Assembly: GCF_030826625.1 (NCBI RefSeq)
Contig: NZ_JAPJNQ010000006.1
Coordinates: forward strand, 1-53,039
Origin: Corynebacterium sp.
Lineage (GTDB): Bacteria; Actinomycetota; Actinomycetes; Mycobacteriales; Mycobacteriaceae
DNA: 53,039 nucleotides
Reading direction: 5' to 3'
Below, piece after piece: positions 33,190 to 41,408 of this stretch. The notes under the pieces were generated by a model, which was given only the letters and a program-made list of their open reading frames with translations, had not been told where the DNA came from and made no database searches. The translations under genes were made by a program, and so were the position numbers. The stretch's first letter is position 1; each line of letters starts with the position of its first letter.

Positions 33190-35259
33190 TTAGTGGGTAT
33201 GCGAATCGTCGTCTTCAGAAATTTCGATGTGCCCGGTGCTTGGGTCATAAATGATGGAACCGTGCTGGAACTTCACTGTGACTGGGCTGGTGCCGTCGAA
33301 AACTTCCGGGGTGCTCGTCGGCAAGCCCAGCGATTCGACCGCGCCATTGGCCCATGTGCGAGCGATTTCGCCCCACAGCGCTTGCGGGCCGGTTTCTTCC
33401 GAATCGATGATCACGCCGTTGTCGAATACAGCGAAGTCGATATCTGTATTGAAGCCGGCAGCAGCGCCCGCGGTTCCAATTCCAGTGATCGGGGTTCCCA
33501 ATACCGGGCCCAGGAGCGCATTGATGCGAGCCCAAGTTTGCTCGATATTGGAATCTCCTGTCAGCTTCACGACGCGGCCAATCAGACCTGGGATCTCGCC
33601 GAGGTTGAGCCCGGAGGAAATCTCAATTTGAGCGAGGTTGTTGGCGTTGCCGGGAAGGCTGCTGGTCTGGGAGTTTTTCAGTAGTGTCATCACGATCGGG
33701 GCGATTAAACCAATCGCTGTTGTAGCGAGTGCCGCGATATCTTGGCCGCCCCGGTTCGTACCCTGGTTATTCGTACCCTGGTTATTCGGGGTGCTTGGCG
33801 ACGATGGACGCTGGTTCTGAGTGCCCTGCGGCGGCTGATTTTGCTGGTTCGGGTTAGTCCCCGGATTACCCGCGATCAGATTGGAAACGTGGCTGTAGGC
33901 CTGGTTAGTGGCAGCGCGAATCGAGGGCCACTGTTTGACGGCTTCATCGCCAGGGCATTCGGTGTGGTCGACATCGCGGTGGCCGTGGAAACGGTTAAAG
34001 GTGCGGGTATCGCCGGCCCGGTAGCGGGCATGCTGGCTGCCTTCGGAGGTCAATGACACGGTTCCAGAAGGATCAAATCCAGATTGTGCAGCGCGCCAAC
34101 CAGCGATTTGACCTACGGAGTTAATCGTTGGCTGTGGAACTGGAGCGATCTGGTGGTTACCGATCATCGCGATGCCAAAGGTTCCGGTGTTGTAGCCACC
34201 CGCGTGTGCACCAAGCACGCCTGCGTTCAAGCCATCGCGGCGGCCTTCGTAGATGGTGCCGAACTTGTCGACGAGTGCGTGGTAGCCGATATCACACCAG
34301 CCCAGTGATCGAGTGTGGTACTGGTAGGCGCCACGCACCTGGGCTGCTGCGGATTCACGGGTGTAGTTGTTGACACCGGCGGTGTGGTGCAGGGTCATCG
34401 CTTTGTAGTTCATGCCCGTAGGTCCGCAATTGCCGCGATAGGATTCGTTGGCGCCCCAGGCCTGTCGGGTCACTACGCTGGGCATGCCGACGGAAAGGTT
34501 TGCGGTCTGCTGAATACCAGCCGGGGTGGCACCTTCACGGCCGTTGATGAATACCGCGCTAAGCTCTTCTGCCTTAGGCAGCGGAGCAACACCGACAGCA
34601 TCGTCAGTGTGTGTGAGGTCGACCGAGTCGGTGACCGGCTGGATGATGCCCTCAGAGGTCTCTAAACCGGCTTTCGGAATGCTGATTTGTGGTGAGCCAG
34701 CGTGCTCACCATGCTCGCTGTGTTCTGCATGTTCACCGTCGCCGTAAAGATCAACGCCAGCCAGAGAGACCTGCACCTTAGTGGTCGGTGCAACATAAAT
34801 TAGTTCTGTTCCTTGTTGGGTGGCTTCCGGCGGATTCGGCAATGGGTGTGTTTCCAGCCATGGGCCCCAAGATCCATCCGCAGCTTCTGCGCGGAAAAAT
34901 GCAAGCACATCGCGGTCGCCTTCCCAGGTGAGCGCGAAAGAGTCGAATTCTTCATCCTGGGTAAATTCTTGCACGGCACGCGGTTCATCTGCCGAGTGTT
35001 CGTCGTGGTGATGGCCGTGGCCATGGTCGTGTGCTCCCTGCGTAGAGACAGCAGGATCATCGACGACCGTCGTGGTGCCGCTGGAAAAACTAGCGGTTTT
35101 CATAGTTGCTTCCACCGGTCCGGCACCGGCGTTTTGGGTGTTGAGAACATGATTGCCGCCGAAGGCAGCGGCGACGACGAGAGCAGAGGTGCTCGTGATG
35201 GCGATTGCGGGCGTTAATCCGCGGGGGCGGCGAGGGTGAATGTGCCGACGCATCCTCAT
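33190..35259 (-). CDS. Secreted N-acetylmuramoyl-L-alanine amidase with LGFP-like repeat
   Basis: A 689-residue exported peptidoglycan amidase. A basic N-terminus and hydrophobic segment (about 14-35) act as signal. Two His-rich segments follow: residues 77-88 (HDHGHGHHHDEH) and 176-186 (four x-E-H units). The amidase_2/PGRP domain (about 260-440) has zinc ligands in TLHHTAG, HGHRDVDHTECPG (His and Cys). A Gln/Asn/Gly-rich linker follows. The C-terminal about 100 residues contain an LGFP-like repeat (ESLGLPTSTP), a cell-wall-binding type. The exporter gene starts 32 bp downstream. Confidence 0.9.
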   Translation of the reverse strand: MRMRRHIHPRRPRGLTPAIAITSTSALVVAAAFGGNHVLNTQNAGAGPVEATMKTASFSSGTTTVVDDPAVSTQGAHDHGHGHHHDEHSADEPRAVQEFTQDEEFDSFALTWEGDRDVLAFFRAEAADGSWGPWLETHPLPNPPEATQQGTELIYVAPTTKVQVSLAGVDLYGDGEHAEHSEHGEHAGSPQISIPKAGLETSEGIIQPVTDSVDLTHTDDAVGVAPLPKAEELSAVFINGREGATPAGIQQTANLSVGMPSVVTRQAWGANESYRGNCGPTGMNYKAMTLHHTAGVNNYTRESAAAQVRGAYQYHTRSLGWCDIGYHALVDKFGTIYEGRRDGLNAGVLGAHAGGYNTGTFGIAMIGNHQIAPVPQPTINSVGQIAGWRAAQSGFDPSGTVSLTSEGSQHARYRAGDTRTFNRFHGHRDVDHTECPGDEAVKQWPSIRAATNQAYSHVSNLIAGNPGTNPNQQNQPPQGTQNQRPSSPSTPNNQGTNNQGTNRGGQDIAALATTAIGLIAPIVMTLLKNSQTSSLPGNANNLAQIEISSGLNLGEIPGLIGRVVKLTGDSNIEQTWARINALLGPVLGTPITGIGTAGAAAGFNTDIDFAVFDNGVIIDSEETGPQALWGEIARTWANGAVESLGLPTSTPEVFDGTSPVTVKFQHGSIIYDPSTGHIEISEDDDSHTH
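33755..33784. repeat. 15-bp tandem duplication in the amidase linker
   Basis: TTCGTACCCTGGTTA occurs twice in a row and encodes a repeated NQGTN unit in the Gln/Asn-rich linker of the amidase. Confidence 0.8.
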
Positions 35260-35341
35260 AAGGGCTCCTTGTACAGATAATTAAACAACATTGGTGTTTG
35301 CGGTCACAGTAAGGATCGTCAAAGTTAGTTCATGCAACTGA

Positions 35342-35366
35342 AGTTACAAGTGTTACTGGTGTTGTT
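35342..35366. promoter_or_regulatory. MtrA-like direct repeat upstream of the amidase gene
   Basis: GTTACAAGT GTTACTGGT GTTG has a 9-bp period over two and a half units. The 12-mer GTTACTGGTGTT recurs in inverted orientation upstream of the DUF1906 gene. It is about 85-105 bases before the start codon, a suitable promoter position. Confidence 0.5.
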
Positions 35367-35477
35367 TATGTATCGACACGCCAGAAGATTTAATATAAGT
35401 AAAAATGAATATTTGGCTAGACGTGGGCCTGTCGGGGTTGGTGCAGTGTATTAAGTCCGGACAACATGCGGAATGCG

Positions 35478-35505
35478 AAAAACCCGCAAGCAGTATGCTT
35501 GCGGG
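35478..35505 (-). terminator. Terminator of the OsmC/monooxygenase/flavin reductase run
   Basis: CCCGCAAGCA (35483-35492) pairs perfectly with TGCTTGCGGG (35496-35505). On the minus strand the stem is followed by TTTTT. It lies about 140 bases after the flavin reductase stop codon. Confidence 0.87.
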
Positions 35506-35554
35506 CTAGATCACTTACATATTCCTGTGAACCCAAGCTGGATCCTGGGACTGT

Positions 35555-35618
35555 ACTCAGAGACGAAACTGCTCAGGGACAAGACGGCTCAGAGACGAAA
35601 CTGCTCAGAGACAAAATT
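35555..35618. repeat. Four tandem 16-bp repeats
   Basis: Units are ACTCAGAGACGAAACT, GCTCAGGGACAAGACG, GCTCAGAGACGAAACT and GCTCAGAGACAAAATT. They lie between the stop codon of the flavin reductase gene and its terminator, so they would be in the 3' untranslated end of that mRNA. The 16-bp period is not a multiple of three, which argues against a coding origin. Confidence 0.85.
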
Positions 35619-35643
35619 AGGTTCGTGTCAGTGAACCGAATCG

Positions 35644-36252
35644 TTAAATAGAGGACGGGCGCCAACCAAGCTCGGGCCAGCAATGGAATTCTCCGCCTTG
35701 GTAGAGCAATGGTGCGACCGAGGCATCTGAATCGCAATCTTCGACCCGAACAATCACGATGGTGTGGTCGCCAGCAGGAGTTTTCGATTCAATCGTGCCG
35801 GTAAACCATGAGGCACACCCGGAAATCACCGGAACATCCAATGCTGTGCGCTGAGTTTTTACGCCAGCGAATCGGTCGATCCCTTTGCGTGCGAATTGCT
35901 GGGCTAGTGGTGCTTGGCCTTGCGCGAGCACAGAAATCGCTACTGGGTTGCCTTCAACGAGTTTCGGTAAAGAACTTGAGCGATTGCCTACCGAGAGCAT
36001 CACCAGTGGCGGGTTCAGCGATAGCGAAGAAAACGCAGATACCGTCATCCCCGCATCGCGTCCTTCGTGGAGCGTGGTGACGATGGTTGTGCCCTTGGGG
36101 AAAGCCCCTGATGCGCCACGCAACTTATCGTTGAGGCTGAATCCAGCTTTCGAGGACTGCGCGTTCGTTGATTCGTTGCTGGACATCTCAGTCTTTGCGG
36201 CTTCAGTCTTTGAGACTTCAGTATTGGATGAGCTAGGTTTCGGGTCTGCCAC
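35644..36252 (-). CDS. Flavin reductase family protein
   Basis: A 202-residue protein of the FMN-binding flavin reductase (HpaC-like) family, which supplies reduced flavin to a partner monooxygenase. The first about 40 residues are a disordered Ser/Thr/Lys/Glu stretch with KTEAAKTEM-type repeats. The domain begins near LRGASGAFPKGTTIVTT and contains GMTVSAFSSLSLNPPLVMLSV, the usual flavin-contact block. It starts 3 bases after the acyl-CoA-dehydrogenase-like gene, the layout of a two-component oxygenase. Confidence 0.88.
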   Translation of the reverse strand: MADPKPSSSNTEVSKTEAAKTEMSSNESTNAQSSKAGFSLNDKLRGASGAFPKGTTIVTTLHEGRDAGMTVSAFSSLSLNPPLVMLSVGNRSSSLPKLVEGNPVAISVLAQGQAPLAQQFARKGIDRFAGVKTQRTALDVPVISGCASWFTGTIESKTPAGDHTIVIVRVEDCDSDASVAPLLYQGGEFHCWPELGWRPSSI

Positions 36253-36255
36253 TTT

Positions 36256-37314
36256 TTAGCTTTCTGCTTCGCGGGCCAATTGCCATTTCAGCTGGCCTTC
36301 GGATGGCGACTGGACAGGGATGAACGTCGCCTCCCGGTAGCGGCGCGAAGCCGGGGACGACTTCGCGTAGCCTGCACCACCAGCTACTCGAATTTCTAGG
36401 TTAGCGGCATTCACTGCAGCCTGTGCAGCGTTTAACCGCAAGCGCAGCAAGTCTGCGAAAGCTGGCTGTTGGCCGTTGTCAGTCTTTTCTGCGATGTTTT
36501 CTTGGGTTGAGATCAACTCGGTGATTTGTTGGTAGGTTTCGGCAATGTCATCAGCGAATACTTCATTGATGCCGACTGCTTTGCCGCTTGCCGCAGCGAT
36601 AGCTGCTTCGGCAACGCCGAGGCACTCAGAGCTCTGCAACAATAAAAATGCTGGCCGAACCTGCGGCAGGTAATCCTTGAAACTCGTCGTCAGCACGTTT
36701 TCTGTTGGCACGAAGACGTTGTTGAATTCAACCCAAGCTGAGGAGGTGGCGTTGAGTCCCAACAGTCCGAAGGGGGTACCCAATGTGATCCCTGGGGCAT
36801 CACCGTCGATGACGAACAAAAATTGCCCGCCTTGATCCGAGTGTGCACCGGAGACGATAATTGCATCGTCGGCCAAGTTTGATGCCCATTTCAGCTTGCC
36901 GGAAACCTGAAATCCCCCATCGGTTGCAGTGGCATGCAAGTCCAGGTCACCAGCGCCTGCGGCAAATTTGAATACCGAAGCCATTCCGGTCACACCAGGG
37001 CGGGAACCGTTCTGGAGGGATTTAATGAGTTCTGGGTGCTTTGTGTCAGCGGCCTGCAGGTAGGTCAAAACCATCAGGTCTGCCCAGGTGCTGAAGGCGA
37101 CCGAGAGGTCTTCGCGGGCAAGCGCGCGAACCAGCCGTACCGTCGATACAAGCCCATCGGTGTTGAGCAAGCCGTGTTTGGCGAGGAGTTCCAGGCCGTA
37201 GCGTGCAGGTTTATCACCCTTGTCGACGGCAGATGCGTTTTCTTGCAGCGTCGCACGGATGGACTCGTCGAGCTCGAGGGGTTCTAATTCGATGCTGGGG
37301 GCTGTAGATGTCAT
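36256..37314 (-). CDS. Acyl-CoA-dehydrogenase-fold flavoenzyme, possible FMNH2-dependent monooxygenase
   Basis: A 352-residue protein, somewhat shorter than typical dehydrogenases (about 380). The central beta domain has WASNLADDAIIVSGA, and the C-terminal helical domain has LRLNAAQAAVNAANLEIRV and GGAGYAKSSPASRRYREA. At the usual catalytic-glutamate site (YEGT) the sequence reads SEGQ, so Glu-Gly is kept and dehydrogenase chemistry cannot be excluded. The adjacent flavin reductase favours a DszC/SfnC-like oxygenase. A perfect McbR operator upstream of the preceding gene suggests a sulfur compound as substrate. No strong ribosome binding site precedes the ATG. Confidence 0.78.
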   Translation of the reverse strand: MTSTAPSIELEPLELDESIRATLQENASAVDKGDKPARYGLELLAKHGLLNTDGLVSTVRLVRALAREDLSVAFSTWADLMVLTYLQAADTKHPELIKSLQNGSRPGVTGMASVFKFAAGAGDLDLHATATDGGFQVSGKLKWASNLADDAIIVSGAHSDQGGQFLFVIDGDAPGITLGTPFGLLGLNATSSAWVEFNNVFVPTENVLTTSFKDYLPQVRPAFLLLQSSECLGVAEAAIAAASGKAVGINEVFADDIAETYQQITELISTQENIAEKTDNGQQPAFADLLRLRLNAAQAAVNAANLEIRVAGGAGYAKSSPASRRYREATFIPVQSPSEGQLKWQLAREAES

Positions 37315-37355
37315 GGGATTGTGCCTTACATGCAGGGGCCAAAAGGACAGGGTAG

Positions 37356-37383
37356 AGCGCCGGGATCAAGTGAACCCGGCGCT
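37356..37383 (-). other. Hairpin between the OsmC and oxidoreductase genes
   Basis: AGCGCCGGG (37356-37364) pairs with CCCGGCGCT (37375-37383) across a 10-base loop. No T run follows on the minus strand. It may lower read-through from the OsmC gene or mark mRNA processing. Confidence 0.5.
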
Positions 37384-37421
37384 GTGCAAACGGAGCTAAA
37401 CCGTGAAAGGGTGTGAAGAGG

Positions 37422-37967
37422 TTAGACCACTTCGTGGGTTAGGTTCGCAGGACGGGTGTAAGTGTTGACGACTGGCGACCACTTAATGGCATCGGCTACG
37501 ACTTTTTCGAGAGTCTCGCGGTCTGCATCACCGTCAATGTCAACTTTGACGCGCACATCAGAAACTCCCGGACGAGCGTCTTCACGTGGGCTTACGCCCC
37601 AGGTTGGGGAGATGTCGATATCAGATTCGATGTCGATGTCGATCTTGGTCAGAGTGATGTTGCGGTGGGTCGAAATTGCCTGGATGCCTACGGAAATGCA
37701 TGCAGCCAAACCTGCCTGTGCAATCTCGGTTGGGTTTGGTGCGGAGTCATCACCCAGCAGCTTCGGTGGTTCGGCAACCAAAGTTGGCTGCAAATCGCGA
37801 ACTTGGGTGTAGTTACGGAACTGGCCATCTGCTTCGGTGTGGGTGCGGATGACTTTTTTGCCGCCCTCGGGATTTTCTGTGTTCTTGTCTGCCATCGCCT
37901 GCAGGGTGTCAGCGTCGATTGGTGCCAATGGCTCGCCGGCTTTGTGGTTTGGGGTGAGATCAGACAT
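37422..37967 (-). CDS. OsmC family protein with a single cysteine
   Basis: A 181-residue OsmC/Ohr-fold protein. Cys90 in GLAACISVGIQAI corresponds to the reactive cysteine. The second conserved cysteine of peroxidase members is replaced by Ser163 in KWSPVVNTYTRP, so a standard two-cysteine peroxidase cycle is not possible. ATG 37967 has AAGGAGG at 7 bases; the longer frame to 38027 is not supported. It is 107 bp upstream of the oxidoreductase gene, and both may share the McbR-type operator. Confidence 0.86.
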   Translation of the reverse strand: MSDLTPNHKAGEPLAPIDADTLQAMADKNTENPEGGKKVIRTHTEADGQFRNYTQVRDLQPTLVAEPPKLLGDDSAPNPTEIAQAGLAACISVGIQAISTHRNITLTKIDIDIESDIDISPTWGVSPREDARPGVSDVRVKVDIDGDADRETLEKVVADAIKWSPVVNTYTRPANLTHEVV

Positions 37968-38051
37968 GAGGAACCTCCTTGGTTGGCGTTGGCAAGCGCT
38001 GTGCTTACCTGCATGAACTGACGCCACGATAGCACTCTTGGTATGTCTCTT

Positions 38052-38069
38052 CTAGACAAATCAGTCTAG
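38052..38069. promoter_or_regulatory. McbR operator candidate, perfect consensus
   Basis: CTAGAC-AAATCA-GTCTAG is a perfect inverted repeat with a 6-base spacer, matching the McbR consensus TAGAC-N6-GTCTA with no mismatch. McbR represses sulfur and methionine genes in C. glutamicum. It lies 85-102 bases upstream of the OsmC start codon, where it would cover the promoter. Confidence 0.72.
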
Positions 38070-38183
38070 GGAAAATGAACGGCATGGATCGGTTGATTTT
38101 AGGAGGTGGGTTTTGGTGCGCAAACAGTGGTGAGTTTGCTTATAAAACCATTGGGGAAGAATGTGAATAAAAATATTGTTTGT

Positions 38184-38224
38184 AGTGCGGTATGTGGCAG
38201 TGAGCAACACCTAGATTCCGCACT
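38184..38224 (-). terminator. Weak hairpin after chorismate mutase
   Basis: AGTGCGG (38184-38190) pairs with CCGCACT (38218-38224) with a long loop. On the minus strand a T-rich tract follows some bases later. It may end the chorismate mutase transcript. Confidence 0.3.
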
Positions 38225-38248
38225 CACGGTGAACAAGCTTGCTCCGTT

Positions 38249-38554
38249 TTAGCCCAAACGTCCGCGGCCCAAGCGCAGCAACGCATTGGCTATATCGACG
38301 CCGTCGCTGCCAAGTTCGTCGCGGAAATAATTGATGATCGCAACTTCGCGCGTGTGCACAAGGCGCGTGCCACCGGAGCTCATCCGGGTTTTGCCAATCG
38401 CCTGCGCGACCTCGGTGCGGCGTTTTACCGCGTTGAGGATAATGTCATTCATCTTGTCTATCTCTTCGCGGTATTGTGCGATTTCTTTATCCGAAAGCGG
38501 ATCGTCGGTGCCGGTGGGGGTGCGTACGGAAAAATTCGAAGCCACGTTGTCCAT
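38249..38554 (-). CDS. csm: Chorismate mutase, AroQ type
   Basis: A 101-residue all-helical enzyme that turns chorismate into prephenate for Phe and Tyr synthesis. Catalytic-site residues are in YREEIDKMNDIILNAVKRR (first helix Arg) and IGKTRMSSGG (Lys, Arg). It is of the short actinobacterial kind that acts with DAHP synthase. Divergent from pcrA with a 154-bp gap. Confidence 0.91.
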   Translation of the reverse strand: MDNVASNFSVRTPTGTDDPLSDKEIAQYREEIDKMNDIILNAVKRRTEVAQAIGKTRMSSGGTRLVHTREVAIINYFRDELGSDGVDIANALLRLGRGRLG

Positions 38555-38708
38555 ACCCGGTATTCTACTGTGGTCGCAGTTACAGCATTCGCCGCACTTG
38601 CCCCGGCTGGGCTGGCGTCATTCGTAGCTAAGATCTGTGTACGAGCATCAGGCAATAACTCGCGTGAGGACGCCTAGTGTGACGGCGAAATAGTAGTTTG
38701 GAGATATT

Positions 38709-41396
38709 ATGAATTCTTCGCCGTTTCAGCCTCGTCCTAATAACAACGACCAGTCCCTATTCTCAGACACGCACTTGGGCGGTTTTCAAGAGGGGATAGC
38801 TGATGGTGCGTCCGCGCAGTTTCCCTCGCGTTTCGACAGCACTCATAGCGCATCTGGTGTGCCCGCAAGGACTGTGGCGCAGTCTAGTGAAAACCTTGTC
38901 GCGGGGCTGAATGAGCAACAGCGCCAAGCAGTTGAGCACACTGGCAGTCCATTATTAATCGTTGCGGGCGCGGGCTCCGGAAAAACCGCTGTGTTGACCC
39001 GCCGGATTGCTTACCTCATGCAATACCGTGGAGTTGGCCCACACCAGATTTTGGCAATTACCTTTACTAACAAAGCAGCCCGCGAAATGCGGGAACGCGT
39101 CGGCCAGCTCGTCGGACCGGTTGCAGAGCGTATGTGGGTCGCAACTTTTCACTCCACGTGCGTGCGTATCTTGCGACAGAATGCGCAGCTTGTCGATGGT
39201 TTAAACACGAATTTCAGCATCTATGACGGGGATGATGCGCGGCGCCTGCTGTCGATGATCGCCAAAGAGATGAGCCTGGATCTGAAGAAATTCACTGGTC
39301 GGGTGTTGGCGAATGCAATTTCGAACCACAAGAATGAATTGCTCACGCCAGCGGAAGTAGCCAGCGCCGCGGCAACTACCAAGAACCCATTCGAGACCAC
39401 AGTCGCAGAGGTCTACACTGAATACCAACGTCGACTACGCGCCGCCAACGCAGTGGACTTCGATGATTTGATCGCGGAGGTCGTACACATTTTCCGCGAA
39501 CACCAAGAGGTTGCTGAATACTACAGGCGACGGTTCCGGCATGTGCTGATCGACGAATACCAAGACACCAACCATGCTCAGTATGCACTGGTCGCAGCAC
39601 TCGTCGGTAATGCTAGCGGCGGTGCATCCGGACACGAACAAACGGTTGGCCAGGAAAAAATCGGCGCACCAGAACTGTGCGTCGTGGGTGATTCAGATCA
39701 GTCGATCTATGCCTTCCGTGGTGCAACCATCCGCAATATTGAAGAATTTGAACGCGATTATCCGCAGGCACGAGCGATTTTGTTGGAACAAAACTACCGC
39801 TCAACGCAAAATATCTTGACGGCTGCGAACGCCGTGATCACTAATAACTCTGGCCGCCGGGAGAAAAAACTGTGGACCGACCAGGGAGATGGCGATGACA
39901 TCATTGGCTATGTCGCAGACAACGAGCACGATGAGGCGAGGTTTATTGCCGCAGAAATCGATGAGCTCAGCGACCGCGGTTATCGCTACGACGAAATTTC
40001 GGTGATGTATCGGACGAATAATGCCTCTCGCGCGTTGGAGGACATTTTTATTCGCTCGGGCATACCGTACAAAGTGGTTGGCGGTACTAAGTTTTACGAG
40101 CGCAAAGAAATCCGGGATATCGTCGCCTACTTGCGGGTATTGGAAAATCCGGACGATACCGTGAGCATGCGTCGCATTATTAATGTTCCCAAACGCGGAA
40201 TCGGCGACAAAGCGCAAGGCCAGGTTGCTTTGCACGCAGAAAATCACAACATCAGTTTTTCTAAAGCCGTGCAAGCAGCGGTGGCGGGGGAAATTGCTGG
40301 ATTGAATTCTCGCGCTCGCAATGCGTTGAGCGGTTTCGTCGAAATGCTGGCAACAGTGTGCGAAGAAATTCCCGCGATGAACAACGAGTCTACTGGGCAG
40401 CCGCATCTGGGTGAGCTGATCGGACGGATTCTGGATATCACCGGATACAAAGCAGAGCTGGAAGCCTCGAACGATCCACAGGATGGCACCCGTCTGGATA
40501 ACTTGAACGAGTTGGTTTCGGTAGCTCGCGAGTTTTCCTCCGATGCAGCGAATGCCGCAGGTCTGGAAGATCACCCCCTTGCGGTTAAAGGGGATGAAGC
40601 AGCCGAGGCAGGGGTGAGTACTGCCGACGGTGGTGAGCTTGCCGACGGTGAAGCCCCGGCGGGATCACTGGCAGCATTTTTGGAAAAAGTCTCGTTGGTC
40701 GCAGATGCTGATCAAATACCAGACCATGAGCATGGCGTCGTCACGATGATGACGTTACACACCGCGAAGGGGTTGGAATTCCCCGTAGTATTCGTCAGCG
40801 GGTGGGAAGACGGGCAATTTCCTCATTTACGTGCACTTGGCGATCCGAAAGAGCTTTCCGAAGAACGTCGCTTGGCCTATGTGGGCATTACCCGTGCTCG
40901 TAAAAAGCTCTATCTCACCCGGGCGATGATGCGCTCGGCGTGGGGGCGCCCAGTGGAAAACCCGGCGAGCCGCTTTTTGGCAGAAATCCCGAGCGAAGTT
41001 ATTACCTGGAAACGCGAAGAACCCACCACAGGCTACGGAGCTGGATGGGGCAGTGGTGTCTACGGTGGTTATGGAGCCGGAGCTTCGAATTTCAGTGGAG
41101 GCAACGACGATGCTTGGTCCGATATCTCCTACGGTGCCCGTCGCTCGCGCCGCATGGGAGGCTCCGCTGCGTCTTCCCCTTCACAACGGGGCCGGTCCGG
41201 AATTCCAAAGAAGAATACCGGCGGCGCAAAATTAGAACTGGCGGTCGGCGACAAGGTCAATCACGCCAAATATGGGTTGGGCACTGTGATCGCTGCTGAT
41301 GGGCAGGGAGCGCGTGCCACTGTGACGATTGATTTTGGTTCATCGGGAACCATTCGCCTGATGCTAGTGGGTGCCCCGCCGATGGAAAAGCTTTAA
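38709..41396 (+). CDS. pcrA: ATP-dependent DNA helicase PcrA/UvrD
   Basis: An 895-residue superfamily 1A 3'-5' helicase for DNA repair and replication restart. It has the Q motif LNEQQRQAVEH, Walker A GAGSGKT (87-93), DEYQDTNHAQY, QNYRSTQNIL and motif VI YVGITRARKKLYLT. The first about 62 residues are a disordered extension. The C-terminus has a Gly/Ser-rich linker and a Tudor-like domain (GDKVNHAKYGLGTVI). GGAGA precedes the ATG. It is longer than typical PcrA (about 760) because of the extensions and an acidic insert near residue 625. Confidence 0.95.
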   Translation: MNSSPFQPRPNNNDQSLFSDTHLGGFQEGIADGASAQFPSRFDSTHSASGVPARTVAQSSENLVAGLNEQQRQAVEHTGSPLLIVAGAGSGKTAVLTRRIAYLMQYRGVGPHQILAITFTNKAAREMRERVGQLVGPVAERMWVATFHSTCVRILRQNAQLVDGLNTNFSIYDGDDARRLLSMIAKEMSLDLKKFTGRVLANAISNHKNELLTPAEVASAAATTKNPFETTVAEVYTEYQRRLRAANAVDFDDLIAEVVHIFREHQEVAEYYRRRFRHVLIDEYQDTNHAQYALVAALVGNASGGASGHEQTVGQEKIGAPELCVVGDSDQSIYAFRGATIRNIEEFERDYPQARAILLEQNYRSTQNILTAANAVITNNSGRREKKLWTDQGDGDDIIGYVADNEHDEARFIAAEIDELSDRGYRYDEISVMYRTNNASRALEDIFIRSGIPYKVVGGTKFYERKEIRDIVAYLRVLENPDDTVSMRRIINVPKRGIGDKAQGQVALHAENHNISFSKAVQAAVAGEIAGLNSRARNALSGFVEMLATVCEEIPAMNNESTGQPHLGELIGRILDITGYKAELEASNDPQDGTRLDNLNELVSVAREFSSDAANAAGLEDHPLAVKGDEAAEAGVSTADGGELADGEAPAGSLAAFLEKVSLVADADQIPDHEHGVVTMMTLHTAKGLEFPVVFVSGWEDGQFPHLRALGDPKELSEERRLAYVGITRARKKLYLTRAMMRSAWGRPVENPASRFLAEIPSEVITWKREEPTTGYGAGWGSGVYGGYGAGASNFSGGNDDAWSDISYGARRSRRMGGSAASSPSQRGRSGIPKKNTGGAKLELAVGDKVNHAKYGLGTVIAADGQGARATVTIDFGSSGTIRLMLVGAPPMEKL

Positions 41397-41408
41397 GCTA
41401 GCACTCAA

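Noticed and set aside
35555..35618. CRISPR array
   Set aside because: Units are directly adjacent with no spacers and no cas genes are nearby.
35466..35651. 61-codon ORF across the terminator and 16-bp repeats
   Set aside because: It crosses a terminator hairpin and a repeat with a non-triplet period; no support for translation.
39801..40574. 257-codon ORF antisense to pcrA
   Set aside because: Lies wholly inside pcrA, whose helicase motifs are intact in the other frame.
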